From Mycobacterium sp. SMC-2 (GTDB taxonomy: Bacteria; Actinomycetota; Actinomycetes; Mycobacteriales; Mycobacteriaceae): 64,000 nt of DNA. The notes under the pieces are model-generated. The model saw nothing but the letters and a program-made list of their open reading frames with translations, had not been told where the DNA came from and searched no databases. The stretch's first letter is position 1. Each line of letters opens with the position of its first letter. Positions 1-8,362 of the stretch are shown piece by piece. The DNA is taken from positions 1,426,001 to 1,490,000 of the forward strand of contig NZ_CP079863.1 in NCBI RefSeq assembly GCF_025263485.1. Direction: 5' to 3'. A program made the position numbers and the translations under genes.

Positions 1-45
1 GCCGCGGCGGGCGCCGCGGCGGTTGCCAGCCAGGGACGCGGCTGA
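1..45 (+). CDS. gpm1: Phosphoglycerate mutase, 3' end only
   Basis: The first 15 codons read AAAGAAAVASQGRG and stop at 43-45. This matches my recollection of the Ala/Gly-rich C-terminus of mycobacterial phosphoglycerate mutase, the glycolytic enzyme converting 3- to 2-phosphoglycerate. In M. tuberculosis gpm1 (Rv0489) lies directly upstream of senX3, so position supports the call. No catalytic residues fall in the window, so the identification rests on the tail and synteny. Confidence 0.75.
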   Translation, partial: AAAGAAAVASQGRG

Positions 46-184
46 AGCCGGCACAGCGGCCATTGCAAGTTTTAAAGGCCTATTCGCCGAACATCGCGTA
101 AACGGGAGTGGAACACCTGAAGCGCAAAGTGTGACTTGTCCGATTTTGGCCTCGTTCCGCTAGGGCTGCGTTCAGGAAGATTTG

Positions 185-190
185 TAGGAT
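185..190 (+). promoter_or_regulatory. -10 hexamer of senX3, leaderless type
   Basis: TAGGAT lies 7 nt before the GTG at 198, placing the predicted transcription start at or next to the start codon. A TTCAGGTGTTCC element on the minus strand (110-121) resembles the repeated TTCA-type half-sites reported for RegX3. Autoregulation through it is only inferred. Confidence 0.5.
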
Positions 191-197
191 TTGCTAT

Positions 198-1418
198 GTG
201 ACTGTGTTCTCGGCGCTGTTGCTGGCCGGGGTCTTGTCCGTGCTGGGGCTGGCCGTAGGGGTAGCAGCCGGGACCCGGCTGTCGCCGAAAGCGGCCCACC
301 GCCGGCAGCGGGTGAGCACCGAATGGACCGGGATCACCGTCGCGCAGATGCTGCAACGCATCGTCACGCTGATGCCGCTGGGTGTGGCGGTGGTGGATTC
401 CCACCGCGACGTCGTCTACCTCAACGACCAGGCCAGCGAGCTGGGCCTGGTGCGCGACCGGCAGCTCGACGACCAGGCCTGGGAAGCGGCGCAGCAGGCG
501 CTGAGCGGCGTCGACGTCGAATTCGACCTGCGGCCGGCCAAACGGGCGGCCGGCCGGTCCGGCCTATCGGTGCACGGCCAGGCCCGCCTGCTCAGCGAAG
601 AGGACCGCCGGTTCGCCGTGGTGTTCGCCCACGACCAGTCCGACTATGCGCGCATGGAGGCGACCAGGCGCGACTTCGTGGCCAATGTCAGCCACGAGCT
701 CAAGACCCCGGTTGGCGCGATGGCCCTGCTCGCCGAGGCCCTGCTGGCGTCCGCGGACGACCCCGAGACCGTTCGCCGGTTTGCCGAAAGGGTGCTCCTC
801 GAAGCCAACCGGCTGGGGGACATGGTCGCGGAGCTGATCGAGCTGTCCCGGCTGCAGGGCGCCGAGAGGCTGCCCAACGTCACCGAAGTCGACGTGGATA
901 CCGTGGTGTCGGAAGCGATTTCGCGCCACAAGGTGGCCGCCGACAACGCCCATATCGAGATTCGCACCGATGCGCCCAGCGGCTTGCGGGTGCTGGGCGA
1001 CGAAACGCTTCTGGTTACCGCGCTGGCCAACCTGGTGTCCAACGCGATCGCCTATTCGCCGCCCGGTTCGCCGGTCTCGATCAGCCGTCGCCGCCGTGGC
1101 GACAACATCGAGATCGCCGTCACCGACCGCGGCATCGGGATCGCGCTGGAGGACCAGGAGCGCGTCTTCGAGCGGTTCTTCCGGGGGGACAAGGCACGCT
1201 CGCGCGCCACCGGCGGCAGCGGGCTGGGCCTGGCCATCGTCAAACATGTCGCGGCCAACCACAACGGCAGCATCGGGGTGTGGAGCAAGCCGGGTACCGG
1301 ATCCACCTTCACGCTGTCGATTCCGGCCTACAAGGACACTGACGAACAACCCGAGCAACCGCAGGGTCGCGAGGTGCGGCCCCACAGGTCACAACGAGAG
1401 GAAGAACTAAGTAGATGA
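198..1418 (+). CDS. senX3: Sensor histidine kinase SenX3
   Basis: Membrane sensor kinase of the SenX3-RegX3 phosphate-starvation system, 406 aa. An N-terminal hydrophobic segment (residues 2-25) anchors it. A PAS-like region follows (about 50-150), then a HisKA box with VSHELKTP carrying the phospho-accepting His at about 166. The ATPase domain shows an N box with NLVSNAI, G1 DRGIGI and G2 [14 protein letters not shown] at 198 is favoured by the -10 hexamer 7 nt upstream. The stop overlaps the ATG of a MIRU-borne mini-ORF at 1415. In the known pathway SenX3 phosphorylates RegX3, with signalling linked to the Pst phosphate transporter and PhoU. Confidence 0.97.
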   Translation: MTVFSALLLAGVLSVLGLAVGVAAGTRLSPKAAHRRQRVSTEWTGITVAQMLQRIVTLMPLGVAVVDSHRDVVYLNDQASELGLVRDRQLDDQAWEAAQQALSGVDVEFDLRPAKRAAGRSGLSVHGQARLLSEEDRRFAVVFAHDQSDYARMEATRRDFVANVSHELKTPVGAMALLAEALLASADDPETVRRFAERVLLEANRLGDMVAELIELSRLQGAERLPNVTEVDVDTVVSEAISRHKVAADNAHIEIRTDAPSGLRVLGDETLLVTALANLVSNAIAYSPPGSPVSISRRRRGDNIEIAVTDRGIGIALEDQERVFERFFRGDKARSRATGGSGLGLAIVKHVAANHNGSIGVWSKPGTGSTFTLSIPAYKDTDEQPEQPQGREVRPHRSQREEELSR

Positions 1419-1450
1419 CCCGCGCTTACGACGATGCAGAGCGAAGCGAT
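1410..1450 (+). repeat. Single MIRU-type element between senX3 and regX3
   Basis: The stretch from ATGACCCGCGCT to AGAGCGAAGCGATG matches what I remember of the Mycobacterial Interspersed Repetitive Unit at this locus in M. tuberculosis. Only one unit is present here, whereas tuberculosis strains have variable tandem copies. Confidence 0.65.
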
Positions 1451-1495
1451 GTGGGGGTACCACCCGCTTGCGGGGGAGAGGAGTGGCGCGCATGA
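1415..1495 (+). CDS. MIRU-encoded 26-residue mini-ORF coupling senX3 to regX3
   Basis: The ATG at 1415 overlaps the senX3 TGA (1416-1418) as ATGA. The ORF stays open for 26 codons ([20 protein letters not shown], then GEEWRA), and its own TGA (1493-1495) overlaps the regX3 ATG (1492) as ATGA. MIRUs are known for carrying small ORFs with such overlapping ends. The likely role is keeping ribosomes moving from senX3 into regX3 rather than making a functional peptide. A purine-rich GGGGGAGAGGAG stretch just before regX3 could also act as its ribosome binding site. Confidence 0.5.
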   Translation: MTRAYDDAERSDVGVPPACGGEEWRA

Positions 1496-2175
1496 CCAGT
1501 GTGCTGATCGTGGAGGACGAGGAGTCGCTGGCCGATCCGCTGGCGTTCCTTCTGCGCAAGGAGGGCTTCGAGGCCACCGTCGTGACGGACGGACAGGCCG
1601 CACTGGCCGAGTTCGATCGTGGCGGCGCCGACATCGTGTTGCTCGATCTGATGCTGCCCGGCATGTCGGGGACCGACGTGTGCAAGCAGCTGCGTGCCCG
1701 TTCCAGCGTTCCGGTGATCATGGTGACCGCGCGCGACAGCGAGATCGACAAGGTCGTCGGGCTGGAGCTCGGCGCCGACGACTATGTGACCAAGCCGTAT
1801 TCGGCGCGCGAGTTGATCGCCCGGATCCGCGCGGTGCTGCGCCGTGGCGGTGACGACGACTCCGAGATCAGCGACGGTGTGCTCGAGTCCGGACCGGTGC
1901 GGATGGACGTCGAGCGACACGTCGTCTCGGTCAATGGCGACACAATCACCTTGCCGCTCAAGGAGTTTGATCTGCTCGAATACCTGATGCGCAACAGCGG
2001 TCGGGTGCTGACGCGCGGACAGTTGATCGATCGGGTGTGGGGCGCCGATTACGTCGGCGACACCAAGACGCTCGACGTCCACGTCAAGCGCCTGCGGTCC
2101 AAGATCGAAGCCGACCCGGCCAACCCGGTGCACCTCGTGACGGTGCGGGGGCTGGGCTACAAGCTCGAAGGCTAG
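1492..2175 (+). CDS. regX3: Response regulator RegX3
   Basis: OmpR/PhoB-type regulator, 227 aa, the known length of RegX3. The receiver domain (1-120) has the acidic pair VEDEE, phospho-acceptor D52 in LLDLMLPG, T in MVTARD and the conserved Lys in VTKPYSA. The C-terminal winged helix (about 130-227) ends with HVKRLRSKIEA and VRGLGYKLEG. ATG at 1492 is chosen over GTG 1468 because the protein then begins [11 protein letters not shown], as in orthologues. It activates phosphate-scavenging genes and affects ESX-5 secretion in M. tuberculosis. The stop is followed at once by a palindromic repeat. Confidence 0.97.
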   Translation: MTSVLIVEDEESLADPLAFLLRKEGFEATVVTDGQAALAEFDRGGADIVLLDLMLPGMSGTDVCKQLRARSSVPVIMVTARDSEIDKVVGLELGADDYVTKPYSARELIARIRAVLRRGGDDDSEISDGVLESGPVRMDVERHVVSVNGDTITLPLKEFDLLEYLMRNSGRVLTRGQLIDRVWGADYVGDTKTLDVHVKRLRSKIEADPANPVHLVTVRGLGYKLEG

Positions 2176-2179
2176 CCCC

Positions 2180-2262
2180 GCAACGAGTGTGCGCCGGCGG
2201 CGCGGATTTCGCCGATTTCCCGCCCACGACGCGCACTCGAAGCCCAGGATTCACACTCGGCC
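2180..2262. repeat. Dispersed palindromic repeat, copy 1
   Basis: Imperfect palindrome with arms CGAGTGTGCGC (2184-2194) and GCGCACTCG (2231-2239), followed by AAGCCCAGGATTCACACTCG. On the minus strand its core GGAAATCGGCGAAAT and flanks match copy 3 (53113-53200), and its arm motif matches copy 2 (4348-4441). It sits just after the regX3 stop and faces the 3' end of the decayed Nudix gene, so it may end transcription from both sides. Confidence 0.6.
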
Positions 2263-2267
2263 GGCCG

Positions 2268-2693
2268 GCCGGCCGGGCGGGTGTCGGCACCATCCGGGCA
2301 TCGTCGCTGGCGCTCAGCGTGATACGCCGCCGCATGTTCTCGGTCATCGGCGGACGGTCGGCGAGGTCGAACACGCCTCGTCGTCGGCGGCGTAGGGCTC
2401 CCCGGCTAGCCAGTGCATCCGGAACACCTGATCGCGGTACTGGGCCTGATCGCCGTCCGCGTGCACCGCCGGCTGGGTCACGTGCAGCCAGGCGAGCCTG
2501 CTGGCTCGCGCGCTGACCTGGTCCCTTCGCGCACTTCGCGAGCGGCGCAATCTGGCCGGATTCTCCCGCTATCGGAGCGCTTGACCAGCAGTACGCGGCC
2601 GCCGCGGATCGTGACCGCCGCTACGCCGGCTAACCACAGCGGTGCAGTGCCGAGGGCGCGACGGAGCTCAACGACGAAGTCGGGGACCGGCAC
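2268..2693 (-). pseudogene. Nudix hydrolase pseudogene
   Basis: On the minus strand, [20 protein letters not shown] and GGRVLLVKRSDSGR form a Nudix N-terminus. Sequence then jumps to REVREGT, so the segment carrying most of the Nudix box is lost. A frameshift moves the reading to SRLAWLHVTQPAVHADGDQA and QYRDQVFRMHWLAGEPYAAD, and another to FDLADRPPMTENMRRR, the usual C-terminal helix of mycobacterial members. One deletion plus two frameshifts make a working diphosphohydrolase impossible. The 5' limit is the start near 2693; the 3' limit is approximate. Confidence 0.8.
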
Positions 2694-2782
2694 GCTCCGT
2701 TCATCACATACGGACCTCCGGCCGCCGCGTGCCGTGACGCAACGTTCACGTCAACCGCGTGGAAGTTCGCCCGCATTGGGGT

Positions 2783-2788
2783 TATTCT
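2783..2788 (+). promoter_or_regulatory. Candidate -10 element for the PPE gene
   Basis: TATTCT about 68 nt before the PPE start, in an unusually AT-rich stretch (about 2775-2830). It would give a leader of about 60 nt, with GGACAGGACGGG near the ATG as ribosome binding site. No clear -35 is seen. Confidence 0.35.
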
Positions 2789-2855
2789 ATCGTCGTTGAA
2801 AAGTTATTCAATAGCAGTTGAAATACTCCCCAGTGGCACGGACAGGACGGGTGAC

Positions 2856-4094
2856 ATGGATTTCGCATCGCTTCCACCGGAGATCAACTCCGGCCTCATG
2901 TACGCGGGCCCCGGGGCGGGGCCGATGCTTGCGGCGGCGGCGGGCTGGGACGCGCTGGCCGCCGAGCTGGAATCCACGGCCGGGGGCTACGCGGCCGAGC
3001 TGGCCGGACTGACCGGCCAGGCCTGGTCCGGCCCCTCGTCGGCGCTGATGGCGGCCGCGGCCACACCCTATGTGGACTGGCTGTCGACCGCGGCCGCTCA
3101 GGCCGCCCAGACCGCCACCCAGGCCTACGCGGCGGCCGCGGCCTATGAGGCGGCGTTCGCAATGACGGTGCCCCCGCCGGTGATCGCGGCCAACCGAGCA
3201 CAGCTGATGGCGCTGATCGCGACCAACTTCTTCGGGCAGAACACCCCGGCGATCGCGGCCACCGAAGCCCAATACATGCAGATGTGGGTGCAGGACGCCA
3301 CGGCGATGTATGGGTATGCCGCTGCGTCTGAGACCGCCAGCACCCTGACCCCGTTCGACGAGCCGCCGCAAACCACGAACCCGGCCGGGCAGGCCGCCCA
3401 GGCCCAGACGGTGGCGCGGGCCGCCGGCGATGCCACCCGGCAAGTGGCCTCGACCAACGCCACGACGCATACCCTCAGCTCCACCGCCGCCGACACCGTC
3501 GGGCCCGTCGCCCCCGGCGAAACCGCCACCGTCGCGCCGGGCAACACCATTTCCCTCGGAACCGAGACGGGCATGTACATCAACAGCGGCTCGATCACGA
3601 TCACGGGCCCGGGCACTAACCTCATCAGCTTCGGCAGCGTTATCATGAACCCCGGCAGCACAATTCACACGATCATCGACTGTTCCGCGGACGGTGTTCT
3701 GATCCCCGAGGGCGTCGACTTCACCGCCGGTGCGAGCCCCATCGTCCTGACCCCCGGCTCGTTCCAGGAGGTTCTGGTCGCCCTCGTCAACGGCTCCGCC
3801 ACGCTCCCCGTTGCCGGCGCGGAACAGGTCGCCGTCCAAACCTTCGGGAACACCGCCACCGCCATCGCCGGCCCCGCCGGCGCGTCCATCACCAATGTCT
3901 TCGGCACCGTCACCATCGCCTCCGCTACCCCAATCCCCAGCTCGTCCGGTGCAGTGGGGGCTCCCGCGCTAGGCGGGCTGGCTGCGCCAGGACTGGCGGG
4001 TACCGCAGGAATTCAGCCTCAGCTCGATGTCGATGGGCTGGCGGAATGGGCTCGAGCCGTTACTGGTGGCGAGCTTGCGGTGGGGGTCGGTTGA
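2856..4094 (+). CDS. PPE family protein, body without its SVP tail
   Basis: 412 aa starting [13 protein letters not shown], the classical PPE opening; an ATG 60 nt upstream is in frame but would precede the PPE motif. Residues 1-180 form the helical PPE domain with WSG at about 62-64 (AWSGPSS) and an Ala-rich hairpin. From about 210 the protein is Thr/Gly/Ser-rich with beta-like stretches ([19 protein letters not shown]), unlike a glycine-pentapeptide PPE. It stops at 4094 before any SVP motif, which appears in the next ORF. PPE proteins are usually secreted by ESX systems with a PE partner. No PE gene is adjacent, and M. tuberculosis has no PPE here. Confidence 0.9.
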   Translation: MDFASLPPEINSGLMYAGPGAGPMLAAAAGWDALAAELESTAGGYAAELAGLTGQAWSGPSSALMAAAATPYVDWLSTAAAQAAQTATQAYAAAAAYEAAFAMTVPPPVIAANRAQLMALIATNFFGQNTPAIAATEAQYMQMWVQDATAMYGYAAASETASTLTPFDEPPQTTNPAGQAAQAQTVARAAGDATRQVASTNATTHTLSSTAADTVGPVAPGETATVAPGNTISLGTETGMYINSGSITITGPGTNLISFGSVIMNPGSTIHTIIDCSADGVLIPEGVDFTAGASPIVLTPGSFQEVLVALVNGSATLPVAGAEQVAVQTFGNTATAIAGPAGASITNVFGTVTIASATPIPSSSGAVGAPALGGLAAPGLAGTAGIQPQLDVDGLAEWARAVTGGELAVGVG

Positions 4095-4369
4095 TGAACA
4101 TGCAGGCGCACCCCACCCCTCGGTTGGTATGGCCGTTTCACCCTTCGTCCGGTGGTGGCGCGCCGTCCGCGGCAGTCGGCGAGGCGGGCGCGCTCGGTCC
4201 GCTGTCGGTGCCGCCGGCCTGGACGACGATCGAATCGGCCCCGCCTTCCCCACCGGATGCCGATGCCGCCCCGCAGGGGCGCACGTTCCAGCGGACCCTG
4301 ATGGCAACGATCATCGGACGCGATGCCGGTTGCTCATTCTCGGCAATGAGTGTGCGTTCAGGGCCTTGA
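4094..4369 (+). CDS. Detached PPE-SVP C-terminal tail in an overlapping frame
   Basis: The ATG overlaps the PPE stop as TGATG. The 91-aa product contains GEAGALGPLSVPPAWTTI, which fits the GxxSVPxxW signature of the PPE-SVP C-terminus, then RTFQRTLMATIIGRDAG, like the usual closing helix. Its last codons run into the following palindrome, so the normal end is also lost. The simplest reading is one PPE-SVP gene split by a frameshift between about 3970 and 4090. Coupled translation at the overlap, giving two polypeptides, is possible. A sequencing error cannot be excluded. Confidence 0.55.
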   Translation: MNMQAHPTPRLVWPFHPSSGGGAPSAAVGEAGALGPLSVPPAWTTIESAPPSPPDADAAPQGRTFQRTLMATIIGRDAGCSFSAMSVRSGP

Positions 4370-4441
4370 GCGTGCGCTGCGGGCGCATATTTCGCGGGTT
4401 CCCCGCCAAGGCCTCACACTCAAAGCCCTGAACGCACACTC
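4348..4441. repeat. Dispersed palindromic repeat, copy 2
   Basis: Arms 4348-4374 and 4415-4441 are 27 nt long and pair at 25 positions, the rest being wobble-compatible in one direction. The outer arm starts GAGTGTGCGTTCAGGGC. It lies between the PPE tail and the GMC oxidoreductase stop at 4444, where both genes converge. Its arms and core share the template of copies 1 and 3. It probably forms a strong stem in RNA from either strand. Confidence 0.7.
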
Positions 4442-4443
4442 GA

Positions 4444-6294
4444 TCACCGAGCCTCCACCACCTCGTCGGCCACGCCCAGCGCCAGCGCCATGATCGAGAC
4501 CTGGGGGTTGACCTCCGGGCAGCTCGGCAGGATCGAGGCGTCGGCGATCCACACCCCGTCCACGCCGCGCAGCCGCCCGGTCTCGTCGACCGGGCAGAGC
4601 TGATCGTCGGCGCCCGCGGCCGCCGTGCCGGTCGGGTGAAAAGCGGCCAGGTGCAAGCTGCGCGGGTCGCTGCGCCGCAGCGCATCCTGCAGGGCGGGCA
4701 GCGACGTCACCGTCTTCGCGGCGGGCAGGCCGGTGAGCACCTCGGTCGCCCCGGCCGCGAACAACAGCCGGCCCATCGCCTCGATCGCGGTGACGAGCTT
4801 GGCGACGTCCGTGCGGTCAATGTTGTAGCGCACCAGCGTCTCACCGCGCACCGTGGAAACCGAGCCGGCGCCGCGGTCGGCCACCATGGCACCGAACGTC
4901 GCCACCCGGGGCGCGGTGTCCAGCCAGCCGAGCAACTCAGCGCCGTAGCCGGGAAACACCATCGAGCCCATCCCGGGCGGGGTGGAGGTCGCTTCGATGA
5001 GCACGCCGTGCGATTCGTGGAGCTCGTGCACCGCGGCGCTTTGCAGCACCCCGTGCCAGGCGACGACGTCGTCCTCGAAGCGCCCGGCGAGCATCGTCGC
5101 CGGGTGCAGCGCCAGGTTGCGGCCGAGCCGCGGGTGCGAGCCAAACCCACTGCGGCGCAACAGGCCTGGCGTCTCGGTCGCACCCGCCGCCACGATGACG
5201 GTGTCGGCCAGCACGTCCAGCGCCGTGCCGTCGGGCCGGCGGGCCCGCACGCCCCGGGCCCGCCCATGCCGGTGCAGCACCCGTTCGACGCGGGCGTCGG
5301 AGACGATCCGCGCGCCCGCCGCGCACGCCTCGGGCAGCGCGTTGAGGTGCACGCCGAACTTGGCGTTGCGGGGGCAGCCGATCGCGCACTGGCAGCAGCC
5401 TTCACAGCCCGGCGCGTTGCGCGGAATGGGCGCCGCGTCCCAGCCCAGCGTGGCGGCGGCGTCCAGCAACAGCCGCCCGTTGTTGCCCATGATCTCCAGC
5501 GGCACCGGGGCGACCTGCAGGGTGCGTTCGACGTCGTCGAGGCGCTCGGCGAGCCGGTCGGGATCGGCCAGGGCGAGCGCGAACTCGTCGCGCCAGCGCC
5601 GCTGCACGGCCGCCGGCGGGCGGTAGCAGGTGCCGGAGTTCACCACCGTGGTGCCGCCGACCGCCCGGCCGATGGGCAGCACCACCGACGGGCGTCCGAG
5701 GGCGACGGTGGCCCCGGCGCCGCGGTACAGCCCGGCATAACGGTCGATCGGATGGGCGGTGCGGAATTCCTCGACCGTCCAGCGGCGCCCCTCCTCGAGG
5801 ACCACGACGTCCAGTCCGGCGCGCGCCAGGGTGCGGGCTACCATCGCGCCGCCGGCGCCGGACCCCACGATCACCGCGTCAGCGGTGACGACGGAGCGGC
5901 TCTCGGCCGAGGTGGTGATGTTCAACGCCGCGTCGGGACGGGCCGTTCCATGCTGCCCGGCATTCGAAAGCAGTTCCGGCGCATAGGTTTCCGCGCCGTT
6001 GGCGAGCAACACGATCGCCTTCATGGCCTCGATGGCCGCGCCGGAATCGGGGCTGAGCGCGGCGGCCCGCCGCAGCACCTGCTCGCGTCGGTCGGGGCCC
6101 AGCCGCGACAGCGACCGGCCGGTGGTGGCGTAGCTGGCCGCGGCCAGCGCGAGCATCCCGGCGCGCATGGCCACCCGTGATGTCGTCGGCAGCTGTCGCA
6201 GGTAGCGCTCGACGCGTTCGGCCAGCTCGGCCGGCGCCGGGCCGCCGTACTCCTCGGGCAGCAACGCGGTCCCGAACGAGGCGACCAGGCTCAT
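4444..6294 (-). CDS. GMC-family FAD oxidoreductase (Rv0492c-like)
   Basis: 616 aa. After a helical region (1-135) comes the FAD-binding motif GSGAGG (144-149) of a GMC oxidoreductase, with a second signature near VGGTTVVNSG and a C-terminal HPTGTAAAG segment holding the usual active-site His. A cysteine cluster, CEGCCQCAIGC, is seen in long-chain alcohol oxidase-type members. It probably oxidises an alcohol or sterol-like substrate with FAD; the substrate is unknown. ATG at 6294 overlaps the previous stop as ATGA; long upstream extensions in this frame are shadow sequence. It is the last gene of a three-gene operon. Confidence 0.9.
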   Translation of the reverse strand: MSLVASFGTALLPEEYGGPAPAELAERVERYLRQLPTTSRVAMRAGMLALAAASYATTGRSLSRLGPDRREQVLRRAAALSPDSGAAIEAMKAIVLLANGAETYAPELLSNAGQHGTARPDAALNITTSAESRSVVTADAVIVGSGAGGAMVARTLARAGLDVVVLEEGRRWTVEEFRTAHPIDRYAGLYRGAGATVALGRPSVVLPIGRAVGGTTVVNSGTCYRPPAAVQRRWRDEFALALADPDRLAERLDDVERTLQVAPVPLEIMGNNGRLLLDAAATLGWDAAPIPRNAPGCEGCCQCAIGCPRNAKFGVHLNALPEACAAGARIVSDARVERVLHRHGRARGVRARRPDGTALDVLADTVIVAAGATETPGLLRRSGFGSHPRLGRNLALHPATMLAGRFEDDVVAWHGVLQSAAVHELHESHGVLIEATSTPPGMGSMVFPGYGAELLGWLDTAPRVATFGAMVADRGAGSVSTVRGETLVRYNIDRTDVAKLVTAIEAMGRLLFAAGATEVLTGLPAAKTVTSLPALQDALRRSDPRSLHLAAFHPTGTAAAGADDQLCPVDETGRLRGVDGVWIADASILPSCPEVNPQVSIMALALGVADEVVEAR

Positions 6295-6620
6295 ATCAGC
6301 CGTGCGAGCCGGCGGCCCATCTTGATGAAGAACGGGTAGGTGGCGAAGATGGCGCCCGCCGCCGCGTGCAGGGGCCAATCCGCCTCGGCGGTATTCACGT
6401 TGAAAACCCCGCTGTTCCACATGAAGTCGCGGCCGTTGCGGGCGCGGAAGGGCCGCCACAACAACCCGAGTCCGGGGACGTTGTTGTAGAGGCCGAACGA
6501 TCCGCCGAAGAACACGCCCAGGGTGGCGGCCTCGGCGACATCGCGCTGCTCGGCGGGCAGCCGCCGCTCGATGAGCACGCCGGAGGCGAACAGCAGCGGT
6601 GGGTCGAGCAGAAAGCTCAT
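6291..6620 (-). CDS. Small conserved protein (Rv0492A-like)
   Basis: 109 aa, beginning [20 protein letters not shown]. The middle has a Gly/Phe-rich segment ([19 protein letters not shown]) and the C-terminus a hydrophobic stretch ([20 protein letters not shown]), suggesting membrane association. Both ends overlap neighbours by ATGA, so the three genes are probably translationally coupled. The function is unknown. Constant pairing with the GMC oxidoreductase suggests an accessory subunit or membrane anchor, which is inference. Confidence 0.85.
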   Translation of the reverse strand: MSFLLDPPLLFASGVLIERRLPAEQRDVAEAATLGVFFGGSFGLYNNVPGLGLLWRPFRARNGRDFMWNSGVFNVNTAEADWPLHAAAGAIFATYPFFIKMGRRLARLI

Positions 6621-7567
6621 GTCGGGATCCTTTCGTTGACATCCGGTGCCGCGCGGCCGCGCACGCCCACTTCGGCGTGCCCGGTGCCCAGCACCGACCA
6701 GTGCCGGTCGTCGATTTCGATGTGCACGTCGGCTTGCTCGGTGTTGGTGCACACCGCCTTGCCGCCGTCGGGATCGGTGTATTCCAGGCTCACGCACTTT
6801 TCCGCCGGCTGGTCGATCCGGATGAGCACCCGGCGACCGCCGATGCGGCCCTCCAGCTGCCAGTGCGCCACGCCGAGCGTCGTCCGCATCCGCAGCGACG
6901 GCAATGGGCTTGCGGGCCAATCCTTTCCGTCGATGCGAAACCGAACGAACGCCATCGGCGCCAGCCTGCGCAGCCCCGGTTTGTGCGAGACGGCGGTGAC
7001 CGCCTCCATGACATCGCCGTTGCCGAGGTCGGCGTGGACCCATCCCCAGCGCTTGGCGTTGCCGTGCCCGTAGATGTGGGCGACGGCGCCGCGCCAGCCA
7101 TCGACCCGGGTCGTGGTGTCGGCGACGGTCAGCGAGCCGGTGAAGTCGGCGGTGGGGGCGATGACGACTTGGGCGCCCGGCAGCAGCTCGCGGTCCCAGG
7201 CCGCGCGGGGAAACGTCCACAGCGGTGCGCCGGCGTCGGTCCAGGACAGCTGCCAGGCAAGCGAACCGGCGCCTCCGCTCAGGTGTTTGTCGCCCACCCG
7301 CGCGCCCGCTGCGTCGAACCACCAGGGGCCGGTCGCGGGCCGGGCCGGGACGGGACCGAACCGCTCGGTGCGGGGCGGACCGTCGGGGGCGAACCAGGTG
7401 GCCCACCCGTGGGCGTAGGCGGCGCCCTGGAGCGGCGCCACCGTCTCGCAGTGCACCCACAACCCCGCGCGCGTCGCCGGGTCCGACAGGGTGGCGTACC
7501 AGACCTCCAGGCGGCCCGGCTTGCCGCGCCAGCGTGGGGCCACTGCCGATCGCATGTCGCCGTCCAT
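6617..7567 (-). CDS. Conserved protein, Rv0493c-like, possibly lipocalin/tocopherol-cyclase type
   Basis: 316 aa with no signal peptide or obvious membrane segment. Many Trp and alternating beta-type stretches ([32 protein letters not shown]) recall large beta-barrel lipid-binding proteins, but I see no decisive motif. It is the first gene of the operon with the Rv0492A-like protein and GMC oxidoreductase, and starts 42 bp from the divergent GntR gene. The ATG at 7567 has GGAAGGTGAG just upstream. A role with a hydrophobic substrate of the oxidoreductase is inference. Confidence 0.85.
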   Translation of the reverse strand: MDGDMRSAVAPRWRGKPGRLEVWYATLSDPATRAGLWVHCETVAPLQGAAYAHGWATWFAPDGPPRTERFGPVPARPATGPWWFDAAGARVGDKHLSGGAGSLAWQLSWTDAGAPLWTFPRAAWDRELLPGAQVVIAPTADFTGSLTVADTTTRVDGWRGAVAHIYGHGNAKRWGWVHADLGNGDVMEAVTAVSHKPGLRRLAPMAFVRFRIDGKDWPASPLPSLRMRTTLGVAHWQLEGRIGGRRVLIRIDQPAEKCVSLEYTDPDGGKAVCTNTEQADVHIEIDDRHWSVLGTGHAEVGVRGRAAPDVNERIPT

Positions 7568-7593
7568 TGCTCACCTTCCGTGGATTCGTCCAC

Positions 7594-7611
7594 TATATTG
7601 GTTGAGCCAAT
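7594..7611. promoter_or_regulatory. Divergent promoter and candidate GntR operator
   Basis: The 42 bp between the two start codons hold ATTGG-TTGAG-CCAAT (7597-7611), a perfect 5-bp inverted repeat resembling FadR-type operators (T-GGT-spacer-ACC-A). It overlaps TATATT (7594-7599) for the plus gene and TATAGT on the minus strand for the operon. A regulator bound here could block both directions, so autoregulation is likely. Confidence 0.5.
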
Positions 7612-8362
7612 GAACCAGTCAAGTCCCCTGCGCCCGCCCGACCGCCAGCGTGTCGATGAACAGATCGCCGCGTCGATCACCGACGCCATCCTCGACGGCG
7701 CGTTTCCGCCGGGCTCGGCCTTGCCGCCCGAGCGCGAACTGGCCGAACAGCTCGGCGTCAACCGCACGTCGCTGCGCCAGGGTCTGGCCCGGCTGCAGCA
7801 CATGGGCCTGATCGAGGCCCGGCACGGTAGCGGCAACGTGGTCGCGGACCCGCAGGCGCTCACCCATCCCGCGGTGGTCGAGGCGCTGGTCCGCAAGCTG
7901 GGGCCCGAGTTCCTGGTGGAGCTGTTCGAGATCCGTGCCGCGCTGGGCCCGTTGATCGGCCGATCGGCCGCGCGGCGGAGTCCCGGCGAGGACGCCGTGG
8001 CCCTGCGCGCCGCGCTGGCCGCGGTCCGGGACGCCGACAGCGCGGCGGCGCGTCAGGCCGCCGACCTCGCCTACTTCCGGGTGCTGATCCACCACAGCCG
8101 CAACCGCGCGCTGGTGTTGCTGTATCGCTGGGTCGAGCACGCTTTCGGCGGCCGCGAGCATGAGCTCACCGCCGCCTATGACGACGCCGCGCCCGTGGTG
8201 GCCGGCCTGACCGCGATCACCGACGCCGTCCTGGCGGGCGACGAGGCGGGGGCCGCCGCCGCGATCGAAGCGTACCTGCACGCCAGCGGGCAGCGAATGA
8301 TCATGTCCTACACCAAGACTGCTGCTACTCGGCGAGGCGAGTCGCCGGATGTACCGCGATGA
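7610..8362 (+). CDS. GntR/FadR-family regulator (Rv0494-like)
   Basis: 250 aa. The N-terminal winged helix (about 15-80) has the GntR pattern [20 protein letters not shown] and [20 protein letters not shown]. The C-terminal all-helical FCD domain (about 95-240) carries [12 protein letters not shown] and several His that often bind metal or acyl ligand. Rv0494 of M. tuberculosis is described as a starvation-responsive, fatty-acid-sensing FadR-type regulator. It faces the GMC operon across the operator, so that operon is the obvious target. The ATG at 7610 lies inside the inverted repeat. Confidence 0.92.
   Translation: MNQSSPLRPPDRQRVDEQIAASITDAILDGAFPPGSALPPERELAEQLGVNRTSLRQGLARLQHMGLIEARHGSGNVVADPQALTHPAVVEALVRKLGPEFLVELFEIRAALGPLIGRSAARRSPGEDAVALRAALAAVRDADSAAARQAADLAYFRVLIHHSRNRALVLLYRWVEHAFGGREHELTAAYDDAAPVVAGLTAITDAVLAGDEAGAAAAIEAYLHASGQRMIMSYTKTAATRRGESPDVPR

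Noticed and set aside
191..1342. Long plus-strand ORF in another frame over senX3
   Set aside because: Arg/Gly/Ala-rich shadow of a high-GC gene; the overlapping frame has all histidine kinase motifs.
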